Source of the DNA: Branchipolynoe longqiensis | Taxonomy: Eukaryota; Annelida; Polychaeta; Phyllodocida; Polynoidae | Direction of reading: 5' to 3' | Assembly: GCA_030323885.1 (NCBI GenBank) | Contig: CM059186.1 | Span: forward strand, 170,671,230-170,735,229 | DNA: 64,000 nt | Position numbers and translations under genes: made by a program | Notes under the pieces: generated by a model | Databases searched by the model: none | Seen by the model: the letters and a program-made list of their open reading frames with translations, nothing else | What the model was told of the DNA's origin: nothing | Shown here: one piece after another, positions 22,545 through 33,112 of the stretch | How the letters are laid out: each line of letters opens with the position of its first letter | How positions within the stretch are numbered: position 1 is the stretch's first letter

Positions 22545-24330
22545 TCACCAAAAATACATTAGTTTGTTTATCCTGGCCAGAAAAATAGGATCGAACGGCA
22601 AAGGTTGTCCTCTACCCTTTAACCTCTCCGTATGAGTTAATCTAGGTGCCAAATCATCCCAACTAATTTTAGAATCAACTATTCGAACCTTTACCCGATT
22701 AACAATTTTTCGAAAGTTCTTAGACCCAACCATGGTTACTATTGAACCCCGTGATCTAACTACTATGTATCCTGGATCATATTTCCTCTCCAAAGGTCCA
22801 GATTCATTCACTAATAAAACAACTTTATCACCCGGATTTAATTTAATTGCCTTCGCCTTTTTATCTGCACAAGCAATATTGTATTTTCTACTTTCCCGTC
22901 GATTATCACCTGCCTTATTTAGAGCAATAGACAAATCATCTATTCGATATGTTAAGTTTGAATCCCTCATACCCATGGAACGATACAGTAAAGAACTATG
23001 TTTCGTACCTGGATGTCTACCATAAGTTAGAAAGAAAGGAGAAAAACTTGTACTATCAGAAGGTACAGTACGATATGTGTATATCACATCAGGTAAAGAA
23101 CTCTCCCATAGACTAGCACGAGAATTTACCAACTTCCTCAAAATGCTTTTTAGTGTTCTATGGTAACGTTCCACCATCCCATTAGATTGTGGATGATATG
23201 GTGTAGTATTCCTTACCTCTACTCCAAGTTATTTAAAATGATCCATAACCATTCTATTCTTAAATTCTAACCCGTTATCAGAAATAAACACACAAGGAAT
23301 TGAATGGTGAGGAATATAATCATTGAATATATAATCATGAACCCCTTTCAATGATTTGTCTGGCAATGACTTATATTCTACCCAACCACTACAATGATCA
23401 ATTATAGACAGTAAATATCTATTTTCACTAGTACTAACTGGGTACAGACCAGAAAGGTCTGCAGCAATTACGACACCAGGTGCAACTGATAATGTCATCG
23501 ACTGTGGATATGCACGTGTGCATGTGCTACAGTTAACTACACAATTAGGACAATTGGCAATTACTTTTTGGACATCTCCAGCTATACTAGACCAACAAAA
23601 ATGTTCCTGCAGTCATCTCAGTGTTTTAGACATAGCCATATGACCTACTTCAGTATATGCTATTTTAATTACAGAATTCCTGTATTTCTTCGGCAAGACT
23701 AGTTGAGGATAAGTATCTTTATGTGAAGGAGTTATTATTGAATAAAGAAGACTATACATTAGCAAATAATTATTTTCTTCATTCCTCCCTAGATGCATAT
23801 TCCGGCATTTTTTTCTGCTAATTCATGACTTCATCAAATGACAGTTTATAGTGCTCAAATGGAATTGCCCGTTCTGCCAATATAGAATCAAATGCAAACA
23901 TCTCCACTGGTTCTTTAGCCTCTGTATTAGGTCTTAACCTAGACAACATATCAGCCCATACATTATCTATCTCTTTCATATACACAATTGGTGCTGAAAA
24001 TTCCACCAATAATACTGCCAACGTTGAATACGTGTATTACAAATTTCTTTAGTGAAAAAACACTTTAGTGGAGCATGGTCTGTGTAAATAGTAAATTCAG
24101 CACCATATAAGTAAGGTCTTAGTTTAACTAACGCATAAATTATAGCAAATGCTTCTTTTTCTATCATAGGATAATTACGCTGAGCAGAAGAAAATCTCGT
24201 ACTTATTAAATGCACAGGCCTATCTATCCCATTTTCATCTTCCTGTACCAAGACAGCACCTAAACTGTACTCAGAAGCATCTGTATACAGCGTATTTGAG
24301 GTATAAGAATTATACGAATATAAATCTGCG
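22545..24330 (-). pseudogene. Gypsy-2 pol relic: RNase H to integrase
   Basis: Read right to left: RNase H starts with YTDASEYSLGAVLVQE (about 24290), continues through RNYPMIEKEAFAI and YTDHAPLK, then a zinc-domain region (23798-23613), the integrase core with AADLSGLYP and FISDNGLEFKN (23498-23229), and the C-terminal part starting MVERYHRTLKS (23177) and ending at a stop at 22545. At least three frame changes separate the pieces. RT, protease and gag are missing here; the piece just upstream lies at 26945-27065. Confidence 0.85.
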
Positions 24331-24394
24331 GAGGAATAGTTAAGCGTTCCTGATTAATCTGATATTTATTAATATATTACTTCGATGTTTACCC

Positions 24395-24512
24395 GATTTA
24401 CTATTATTATTTATTACTATTCTATTTCGAATCCCTTTCCCCTCCCGTTCCGGCATTTCGGCTGGGCGAGCCTGGCCCTCGTCCGCTGCATCACGAGAAG
24501 GGTCCACAGCGA
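24395..24512 (+). repeat. Repeat B of the DIRS-like relic, extra copy
   Basis: Near-identical to 26695-26790 (TTCCGGCATTTCGGCTGGGC region). It ends at GCATCACG, beyond which the two copies diverge. Confidence 0.85.
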
Positions 24513-24599
24513 CGAAAGGGCGAAAAACGAGTTCCCACTGGGTAATATCGAGCATATCCTTGCAGGATGAGTTTCCCATTCATTAAGTAGTGATATTGT

Positions 24600-24820
24600 G
24601 TGATTTAAACAGAAATCAATGTAGATCAATTTCAAATATACTTCAAACAATTTAATCTGTGCAAAAGATACATAAATATGTGATAATGTCTGAACAAACA
24701 ACAACATAGTCAAATAATATTTTACTACACTGCTAGCTCTGTGGAGGTCTAGCCTGGTCCCCTGGCATTTATTTGCTCATGCAGAGGCATAGGAGTTTTC
24801 ATCTATTATCGCTCAGTTTC
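24600..24820. repeat. Dispersed repeat, partner at 51020-51180
   Basis: Shares TTCAA-TATACTTCAA and GGTCTAGCCTGGTCCCCTGGC-type blocks with 51020-51180 in the same orientation. Family unknown. Confidence 0.65.
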
Positions 24821-24884
24821 CAACCTGGTCCCCTAGCCTTTGTACCAGAAACAAGTTTAAACGAGCTCAAACAAGTTCAACCCC

Positions 24885-25350
24885 GGCTGGTTGGGTCGCA
24901 CCTAGATACAAGATTCACCCCGTACTGCTGCAGTAGCCACAGGAGGGGTGCATACCAGCCCTATGTAAAAGCTGGCGAAAAAACGGGTCAAAGAATTGAG
25001 AGCCTAATTTAACAAACTAACAAGCAACAATTATTCTTTACATATGTTTTATTATTTACCCGCTACCTTTGAGTTGAAAGATATAATATAATATATAGTT
25101 TAATAAGATTTAAAAGTGAAATCGACGGCGTTCTGCGGCCGCCATCTTGTCTTTTTTGCATTCTCTCCCATTTCACCAACTCTGTGCCTATATGCATAAT
25201 ATAGGTAGCCATTTGATACTGGAGCCACATACTGTAGCCTCACTTCCATATTAATGCTATTTTCCCCCGTATTTATATAAGGCTGGTCTTCACCCGTGTA
25301 CTACAAGTACCGGGTGAATCTTTTATCTAGGTCGCACCGTGCCTAGTTGG
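24885..25350. mobile_element. Inverted-repeat element (MITE-6)
   Basis: GCACCTAGATACAAGATTCA (from about 24901) is the imperfect reverse complement of the 25297-25345 region; the pairing continues inward to ACCAGCC on the left and GGCTGGT on the right. About 465 bp, no ORF. Target duplication not identified. Confidence 0.55.
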
Positions 25351-25382
25351 GTCCCTCCGTTTAGCGCTGAATATGCTTATGT

Positions 25383-26835
25383 GCGTCACGGGTAATCAGA
25401 CTGCCTGTAGCCCGCAGTCCTTTGGGAATTTTTTTTCAGGAAGTCAGTTGACAGTTTGAAGATGTCAGTTTGAAGATGACTGCTATTACAGTGTAACTAT
25501 ACATGATTATCCAGGCGGGCCCCAGTCTCAATTCTATATTTATCGCTCATGTGTTGCGGGCGAATGTGGCTGCCGTCATGATATTGAGGGCATCACAGCT
25601 CAGCTTAAGCCGTGCCGGTTTTTCGTAGAACTGTTTCTTCGGGGGGACTGTGACCCTGATTGGCTATACATACTTCGGGGGGTTACCTTTGGATTCTACG
25701 CAATAAATCCTGAATGTAGTCTAGAATACGACACCAAGAAGGCTAAGTCACAGAGTATCCGTGATAATGAAGCTATTACAGAACATCTACTAGCTGAGCT
25801 TGATCAAGATATCCTCATAGGTGCCCCGGACAAACCTGCATGCTCTCACAGTCTTTTTTGTGTTCCAAAGGGGAACGGCAGAGTAAGGACAATAGTAGAT
25901 TGTAGTAAGCCGAAAGGCGAATCTGTTAACACTTGTGTTCAAGACGTTTGTGGGAAGTTTAGTTATAACAGTGTTGATACTGTCATAGAATTGATGGAGG
26001 CTGATGATTGGATGTCAATCGTGGACATCAAGGATGCTTATAGGGCGGTATCTATTCACCCGACTAACCGTAAGAGACAGGGGTTTGTCTGGGAGCTTGG
26101 TGGTGAGATAACCTATCTTCTTGATACCCGCCTTTGCATGGGCCTCTCCTCTAGTCCTTTCATTTTTCAAAAAATCTCCGACATGGTAGTCAGATGTGCT
26201 ATGAGACAGGGGGTCGGTAGAGTGGTTAATTATCTCGATGATTATTGCGTACTAGGTAGAACAATCAAAGAGGCCACCCATGCTCAGCTCTCTGTTATAG
26301 CTATTCTTCGGAGGCTTGGGTTTTTCATAAATTTTAGGAAGTTAACTCCTCCAAGCACAAAAGTAAGGTTCCTCGGTATTATTATAGATTCTTGTAAATT
26401 AGAATTAACCCTTCCAGAAGACAAGATGGTTAAACTGATATCGACCATATCGTCTCTATTTGATCGTAAGAAGGCTACTCGGAGGCAGCTCGAGCAGCTC
26501 GCTGGGCTGCTCTCCCACTGCTAAAAAGTGGTCAGAGGGGGTCGGACTTTTTGTAGAAGGCTATATGATCTGATAGGGAGAGTCCAAAAGCGCTACTACA
26601 AGATAAGATTGAACGCTGGAGTCAGGGAGGACATTGCTTGGTGGTTAGGCTTTGCAAGAATCTTTAACGGTAGGGCTATGATATTGGGGAAGATTTATTA
26701 TTATTATTTATTACTATTCTATTTCGAATCCCTTTCCCCTCCCGTTCCGGCATTTCGGCTGGGCGATCCTGGCCCTCGTCCGCCGCGTCACGGGTGATCA
26801 GACTGCCTGTAGCCCGCAGTCCTTTCTGAATTCTT
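25383..26835 (+). mobile_element. DIRS/Ngaro-like relic (element E) with split direct repeats
   Basis: Order on the plus strand: repeat A (25383-25440), RT frame, repeat B (26695-26790), repeat A again (26785-26830, sharing GTCACGGGT-ATCAGACTGCC). A1-ORF-B1A2 is the arrangement of split direct repeats in PAT/Ngaro-type elements. B2 is not found downstream. RNase H and recombinase are deleted between 26690 and B1. Confidence 0.65.
25470..26690 (+). pseudogene. DIRS/Ngaro-like reverse transcriptase
   Basis: Open from about 25470, without a good start codon, to a TAA at 26522-26524, then in the same frame to about 26690. Features: a Cys-rich N-terminus (CVAGECGCRHD), SHSLFCVPKGNGRVRTIVD (RT motif 1-2), SIVDIKDAYRAV (motif A Asp), the catalytic VVNYLDDYCVLG (motif C) and PPSTKVRFLGIIID. 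The ATRRQLEQLAGLL stretch after the palm is typical of DIRS-order RTs. Its peptide is distinct from the three other DIRS-like elements here, so it is a separate lineage. Confidence 0.8.
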
Positions 26836-26944
26836 TTTTTATATTTTTTATTACTACGGTATGGGCATTTTTCTGTGCCAGAGGCAAGTAAAACTCTCTC
26901 AACCCAGTCGTGTCTATTGTTGTCTTTCCCTAGCCACTATTTAT

Positions 26945-27065
26945 GAGGCTTAAAAGGATCAGGACATTTTAGAAGGACACATTCTAATAATAGACTTTTC
27001 AACTCATTCCAAGCATTTTCACATTCTACTGTCCAAACAAAGCTATATTTATTACTAGTTAAATA
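26945..27065 (-). pseudogene. Gypsy-2 RT/RNase H connection fragment
   Basis: The minus strand encodes SFVWTVECENAWNELKSLLL followed by a CPDPFKP motif, the usual link between RT and RNase H. RNase H resumes at 24330 on the same strand, so 24.3-26.9 kb is inserted material. A 100-bp stretch of unknown origin (26845-26944) lies at the break. Confidence 0.7.
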
Positions 27066-27067
27066 AT

Positions 27068-27844
27068 AGTTAATGTTTGGTGAAATGTTCCCTCTATGCA
27101 CCAGAAAGGGTGCAAGTGGAGGAAAAGGAACTTTTTAATATATATATTTATTGTAACTGTCTGCAACTACCTGTTACCACAGGGCCGATGGGCCAGCACA
27201 CCAGTCATACTGCATACATTACACACACGACCTGCAGCTGGGTTGGGTGACCGCTGCCCGTGGGGGGGGGGGGGGGGGGGGGCGTTGCCCCCCCCAGGGT
27301 GCAGGGTGCCTGATTGGCTGGCTGTGGGAGATCCAGTCCCCTGCACCCCCTTGCCCGACCTGACCACACTAGCCTCACTTTGATATTGATTATTCTAGAC
27401 ACTGCTCCAGACACACTGGGTAGGACACTCTACTCCTGACTCTTGAGTGAGGCACACTCTCTCTTGGGCAGGTACCCAGACACTCTATCTGATGCTCCAC
27501 CTTTCATATATACAAACTGAGCTGTGTGCAACAACCATGGGACTCCAGTTCAATGGGTTGTAGGCACTGATTCATAGACATACTAAAGAGGTAATGAGAC
27601 TCTGTGTGGACAGAAGGTAAGGGGTCAGGGTGATAGGTCACTAGTAGGTGAACAGGAGTTGATGCCAATAAAGCACAACTTCTTCACTCTCAATCTTTCG
27701 TGACTTCTCTTCCCTTTCACCCTTATGAGTTTGTTTGAGAGGGGCATCGGGTGTGAACTGACAGACCGTGGTCAGAACGCACCTGGGGAGAGTTTGTGGT
27801 ATTATCTGGGGCTCTGACGGCCGGGGCATCCAGAAATATTATAG
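27068..27844 (+). repeat. LTR-like repeat, left copy
   Basis: Begins AGTTAATGTTTGGTG. It shares about 745 bp with the right copy, up to GGGGCTC at 27813; the last 31 bp before the primer-site motif have no match there. Contains a 21-G run at 27262-27282 next to a C run (the right copy has 12 G). Confidence 0.75.
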
Positions 27845-27861
27845 TGGCGACCATGACGGTC
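27845..27861 (+). promoter_or_regulatory. Possible primer binding site
   Basis: TGGCGACCATGACGGTC resembles the tRNA-Arg-type primer sites of some Gypsy elements. Its position after the left repeat supports the LTR reading. Confidence 0.45.
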
Positions 27862-28106
27862 CTCTGAGTGGACGCCGATCGTCTCAGACGACAGAAGACT
27901 GGGCTTCCACGACAGAAGTCGGAAGAACTTGCAGAGGATGACAGATGTGAGGAGTGACGAGAGACATGCCGCGATGACGAGAGACGCGCCCATGACGATG
28001 AGAGGCGTCACCGATGACCGGGTAGGGTCCAGTTTTGTGTAATTGCTTGTTTTGGGCGCTGGGTGCCCAGACGGGGTTGAGACACCGCGGGGTTGAGACA
28101 CCGCTA

Positions 28107-28193
28107 ACGTATTTGGGGTTAAAATAACGTGTTTAACGTTAAAATAATGTATTTGGGGTTAAAATAACATATTTGGGGTTAAAATAAGGTATT
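28107..28193 (+). repeat. Short tandem repeat, GTATTTGGGGTTAAAATAAC units
   Basis: About four imperfect copies. The array resumes at 28711-28737 after the 513-bp insertion, so the insertion split it. Confidence 0.8.
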
Positions 28194-28223
28194 GTCATGG
28201 GGGTGATGAAAATGGGAAATATT

Positions 28224-28299
28224 GCGCCTAGAGCGGGACTCGAACCCACATCTCTTTGCATTCCAGGCCAGTGTGCTAACCATTACACCACCTAGGCTC
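28224..28299 (-). tRNA. tRNA-like sequence in repeat 1 (not a functional tRNA call)
   Basis: On the minus strand a 76-nt cloverleaf-like sequence has a 7-bp acceptor pairing with one mismatch, a D arm with TGGTTA, and a T arm GTGGGTTCGAGTCCCGC that contains the pol III B box. The A box GGTGTAATGGTTAGCAC is also good. The anticodon stem does not pair, so it is unlikely to be a working tRNA. If read by position the anticodon would be GGA. Confidence 0.45.
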
Positions 28300-28554
28300 C
28301 CTGATATCAACACACTACCCACGCCTACCTGTCTATGTGGTTACTTGCCTGAGAGGTCAGTGCAGACTACTACACTCGTCCCCTGGAATTGTAAGTCTTT
28401 TAAATGGTAATTTAATGCTTATAATTACATACATACAGGCAATGCACTTACACATACATACACAGGGTAGGTTCAACAACTATACAGCACATAGCTTGTA
28501 CAGAATCCTGGTCGCGGCACCAGTGTCATGGGGGTGATGAAAATGGGAAATATT

Positions 28555-28630
28555 GCGCCTAGAGCGGGACTCGAACCCACATCTCTTTGCATTCCAGGCC
28601 AGTGTGCTAACCATTACACCACCTAGGCTC
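28555..28630 (-). tRNA. tRNA-like sequence in repeat 2
   Basis: Identical copy of 28224-28299 in the second terminal repeat, with the same unpaired anticodon stem. Confidence 0.45.
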
Positions 28631-28739
28631 CCTGATATCAACACACTACCCACGCCTACCTGTCTATGTGGTTACTTGCCTGAGAGGTCAGTGCAGACTA
28701 CTACACTATTAAGGGTTAAAATAACGTATTTAACCTGGA

Positions 28740-29222
28740 AAGACGGGAATTATGGAAATGTATGTAAAATTGTGCTAGTCGGTAGGAGTGTCGAGGGGGC
28801 GTTGACTAATGGATGTGGTAGCTCGCACTCCTGTGACTGTGCTATTAAGCAGGATAGACCGACGGCTGGCGGCTGCACGCGTCAGTGATGCCACCCACCG
28901 TGTATGACCAGCCGGTGGGGGATAAAGGTCGGCAGGGCTGTGTGTGTGTGGGTGAATGTAAACAGAAGGAGGTGAAGTTGACCTGAGGTGACCTAGCCAG
29001 GGTCGGTCAGCATTGTGATGTGTAGGTATCGGTATATATATGTGATTTGTATATATGTATGTTGAACACAGGTACACATAAGGAGGAGCAGGCTCAGGCC
29101 GCACAACACACACGGCATACACACTGCATGCACACACACAACACACAATATACATATAAGGTACAATATAGGTGAGTTGATGGTTTGATGTGTATGTATT
29201 TCTGGGTGAATGTATAGAGCCA
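28740..29222. other. No gene recognised
   Basis: Mixed sequence with a short CA-rich patch near 29100-29150. Probably leader of the Gypsy-3 element if that model holds. Confidence 0.35.
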
Positions 29223-29649
29223 TGGCGCTCCAGGGGGATGAAGGTTTCTGGGAGGAAGACATAGAAGACATAGAAGACATCTGGGATGAAGATAATATAG
29301 TGTGGGACCTTGAAGACAGAGAGTGGAGATGGTAAATAAAAATGAAGTAGAGGAGATTGACTGGGAATTAGAAGATCAGTTAGAATGGGAAAGAGACAAT
29401 TCAGGTGGTGGGATACTTTTAACTAGAGAGCAAGACCTGGGATATAAGTTGGATGATAGGGTGGAGGAACAAAAAGATTTGGTTATGAAGACATGGGCAC
29501 AAGGGGATTTTGACACACTTAAAGTATGGGAAAGGGCATCAGAACAAGAGAAGGAAAAAGTAGAAGAGATAGTAAAAGCATACAAAGAGCTAGAGGAAGG
29601 GATTAGAACAGCAAGAAGGAATGAAAATATCAAATATATTAATCACTGA
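29223..29649 (+). CDS. Acidic open frames, unknown
   Basis: Two overlapping frames: 29223-29336 (MALQGDEGFWEEDIEDIEDI...) and 29323-29649 (108 codons, EEIDWELEDQLEWERD and a Glu/Lys-rich helical C-terminus). Both share a W/D/E-rich style, so they may be one protein broken by a frameshift at ATGGTAA. No family recognised. Location after the left repeat would fit a gag N-terminal part; a host exon cannot be excluded. It ends exactly where MITE-2a begins. Confidence 0.35.
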
Positions 29650-29960
29650 GGCCGTAATCGATTATCACGACCCGGGCGACTCGGGTCACCCTAGTTGTCA
29701 GAATTTCAAATAGAACACCGCGAGTGGAGTCGACAAATACACGTGCCATGTGCAAAACAACCCGACCCCAGTCACCCACCTCTTGGCTGGGGTTTGCAAG
29801 GAGCGATGATGTCACATTTGCACTGGTACCGTCCTGCAGCATAACAGCCACCGGTACCAGTCATGCATATTCTTTTTTGATGATAACATAGATTAATGAA
29901 ATGGAAATATCACTAAACTATGCCATCATAAAAATAGTTAAATCATATTTTGCTGTAATT
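29650..29960. mobile_element. MITE-2a, left half
   Basis: Begins GGCCGTAATCGATTA and matches MITE-2c (60991 on) through TTTTGCTGTA. The other half is 35000-35147. The DIRS element D1 lies between. Confidence 0.85.
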
Positions 29961-30274
29961 TACATACGGGAACAAACTGAAGACAAGACATGAGTGGAGA
30001 TAACAAAAATTTACTGGAGAACATAACCTGCAGGCAGGTCGATCTTGGCTGGAGAACATATCGGTATCGTGTATCGTGTCATGAATTGAATGACAGATGT
30101 TGTTATCGAGGTATCGTATAGAGTACCAGTTGGGTTAAATGTTATTGTGATAGTTGTCAGGCATATCGAACAAGGATTAGTGATCAGAGATGAGACTGGT
30201 TAAATGTTGTTATGTTGAGATGAAGATAGGTCAGGAACAAGATGAAAGAACCGACTAGCACAGACCAGCAGCCC

Positions 30275-31351
30275 TCAACCCAAAATAGAGGCGAGGGCTG
30301 ATGGTACTGTGGAGATTACCGTCTGCAGGAGATACGCTGACACAGCATCGCTACTCCACGGCCCTGCTTCTTTTATAGCACTAAGTGCCACCCCTGCCCT
30401 CACGCATGCCTGCACGGCACCCCTGCGAAGGCTATGGAGAGTCAATGGACGTTCAGGTCCAAGCAGGATATTAGCCGCAGCAGCCAAGACTTTTGTCAGA
30501 CACAGCGATGTCAACGGTTGACCTGATGGTAGGATGAAGGCAGGACCAGTCGGAGGAGGATTAGCGAAATTCTTATACCTCAGCCATGCAGCAACAGGAC
30601 AAGATTGAGATGATGGCAATCTTGGAAGAAGATAGGTCAACGGAGGTTGAGATGTAGTTCTCGTTTTTGAGGAGGTAACTGATACCAGGAGCCCGTGATT
30701 AGTGAGAACGATATCAGCTGCTCGGATGGTATGTGAACCAATCGCGGCAGAGGATGGTGTCGTGACATTACTCTGTCAAGATAATGTAAAATAGATTATC
30801 AGTAGAGCAGCAACATATACAATTGATTGCTCATTGAATGCAGCAAGATAGGCAATTATCATGTTAAACTCACTAGGAGTGAGAGGAGAAGCTCGTGATG
30901 TAACGTGAGTTGAATTTTTTACAATTCCTTTCTTCAAAATAGCAACATGATAGGCTTCAAAGTTATTGACTTCACCACCAAGAGCCTGAATAGAGGTTTT
31001 AGCTCCACTCAGATAATTGGCTATGGAACCTGGAGATCTGAGAAATGAGTTAAGAAACATTATATATGACAGTAGGTCATAGACCGAGGGCCTCAGCATG
31101 TCCACACGATGATTCAGGCAGAATCTCTCATATGTCTGTAGGTGAAGGCGTTTGTTTGCCCAAGTGCCCCTGGAGAGAGCCTCTGTCAAAGTAGAAACTA
31201 GTTCCAGATGGTGAGTCAAGCTGTAGCCTGGAAGATAGAAGCAGAAAAAGTGGCTATCTTCCAGGATTATGATAACATCATTTACAAGGAAAAATCGATA
31301 TTTTTCAGAGAGAATGACACTGGGACACGCTTTAAATTTTTCCGGCGGCAC
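30275..31351 (-). pseudogene. D1 tyrosine recombinase
   Basis: The N-terminal SAM-like part (LTEALSRGTWANKRLHLQTY, around 31160) is intact. The catalytic domain then reads LLIIYFTLS and meets TGA at 30776-30778, exactly where D2 has the box-A catalytic Arg (TLLRQGNLL). Beyond it the same frame continues to 30275 with the H-x-x-R motif LHSLRRGAV and the nucleophile region SSDAVSAYL. Tyrosine recombinases integrate the circular DNA copy of DIRS elements. Confidence 0.85.
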
Positions 31352-33112
31352 TCGGCCAGTGCTGCTTCTTCGGCCTGCTTGTTAGAGTGAAGCCTGCTCA
31401 AATTATCTGCTAGAACCAAAGAAGCTCCGTCTTTGTGTAGGATAGTAATATCACAGCTATTTAATGCAGCAATCAACCAAATTTGCCTTGCAAATGCAGT
31501 TAACAATTTATCCCTCCCTCCACCCGAAGCCAGCACTTGTTGGGAAACCAAGTTATCAGTATTCACTACCACATTATATATAGTTCCTCGGAACCTCCGG
31601 AAGCAAGAACAGAAGCGCCGTTATTAAATTAAAGGCCTCCAACTGATTAATAAATTTTAACGCCTCGATCACCTCGACGGGGTATTCTGCCGCATAGTAT
31701 GCAACTGGGGAGAAAGCCCCCCCCCGCTTTTAAGGTAGAGTCGCACTCTATTACCCAATGAGTAACCGGCTTCAGAGGAAGAAGAACAACCGTATTGAAC
31801 TTCACTGCAAAGTTCAAGAACCAGTCAATATCCTTCATGATTTCATCCGAGAACGGATGCTGGCCAGCATTCGGCGACGCCCTGATTGCTGCTAACACAC
31901 GGTTCATAAACGCCCTTGCAGGCTTCACACACTTCGCAACATGTTGCATTTTTCCCGCTATACTCTGAAGTTGCTTCTTCGAAGCAACCCGTTTGTCTTT
32001 CCAAGCCCGACACTCACTGAGGACTTCTGCGAGCTTCTCTTCTGGAATAGTGACAGTCATGTTAACAGCATCAATCACAAAACCTAGCCAACACAGCTTG
32101 GTAGAGGGAGGAGTGCATTTAGCCGGAGCGAGAGCCAAACCTAGCCTGTCCGTAACTTCAAAGAAAACATCATAAGCCTGTAGCGCTCTTTCTCTAGTAT
32201 TTTCGACTCCGACAAAATCATCTAGATAACATAAACAGAAAAACCTTTCTGCCGCATTAACCAGACTACCGCCCTTGTGGTCCTCGCACATGCAAGCGCG
32301 GATGTGCGGCACCCAAATGGAGGAGCAATATCAATAAAGATTTCAGCGTTCAGCATTATCCCTAGTAGTGGAACCGACAGCGGGCACACCCTTAATTGCC
32401 TATAGGCACTCGCGAGATCCGCCGCCCAAAGATATGAGGACATGCCGGTAACAACCAGTCTATCCGACAAGGTCGTTACAGATGGAAGGGAAAAAGAAAA
32501 CGGTCTACCTTGGTAGAAACCCTTCTTAATCCCTGAATTTACACTAGCCCCCAAAGGGAAGCTGAGGTCTATTATTATTCGTTTTTCATTTGAATCTTTT
32601 TTAGGCCTTGTCATTACAGGACTTATCTGCAGCCACGGAGAAAAAGGTGCCTCCTTAAACGGGCCCAGCATAGCATCAAAGCCACACTCTTTCTTTATAA
32701 ACGAGGCTACATGTGTTAGAAGCTCATGATGAGGCGCGTGATTCTTTAAAGTAGGAGTTGGGGGAAAACTAGCGGAATAATCTATTGGCCAGCCAAATTC
32801 TAGATGGTCAATCACTTGTACATCTTGATAATCAGTAAGCAACTCTTTCCAATTAGCAATGTTCAAACCCGATGGAACCGGAACTTTCGCTGCAAGATAA
32901 TTGGGAAGTCCCGTTAGTCTGACCGCAGCAAAAATATCAAAATAGGACTTAAACTCTAACCAAGCGTTAGGAACAGCCTCAGGCCAGAATGACAGTAAAG
33001 TCGGCCTATAATCTATCGGGGTGGGGGGGGGCGTATGCTTCCACAGCTGAACCCGGCAATGGGTCGTCGACAAACAAGAAACCTGGATCAAAGCAATCAC
33101 ACATAAAGTCAA
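31282..33112 (-). pseudogene. D1 reverse transcriptase and RNase H
   Basis: RT begins around GLPNYLAAKVPVPSGLNI (about 32910), with SPVMTRPKKDSNEKRIIIDL, AADLASAYRQLR and the family signature APPFGCRTSALACARTT. The catalytic YLDDFVGVEN lies in the next frame (32312-31647) after a shift near 32230. RNase H follows with VIECDSTLK, a second shift at the C run 31717-31725, and VNTDNLVSQQVL (31572-31282). A short basic end leads into the recombinase. Confidence 0.85.

Larger units (their letters stand above)
28194..28706 (-). mobile_element. 513-bp element with 182-bp terminal direct repeats carrying a tRNA-like sequence
   Basis: 28194-28375 and 28525-28706 are identical over 182 bp and enclose 149 bp of unrelated sequence. 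TATT flanks both sides (28190-28193 and 28707-28710) and the interrupted tandem repeat resumes there, so the unit inserted as a whole with a 4-bp duplication. The size resembles TRIM elements (miniature LTR retrotransposons), but termini are GT...AC and no primer site or purine tract is obvious. A tRNA-derived SINE dimer is the main alternative. Confidence 0.7.

Noticed and set aside
28224..28299. Functional tRNA gene
   Set aside because: The anticodon stem does not pair and an identical copy lies 331 bp away in a mobile repeat.
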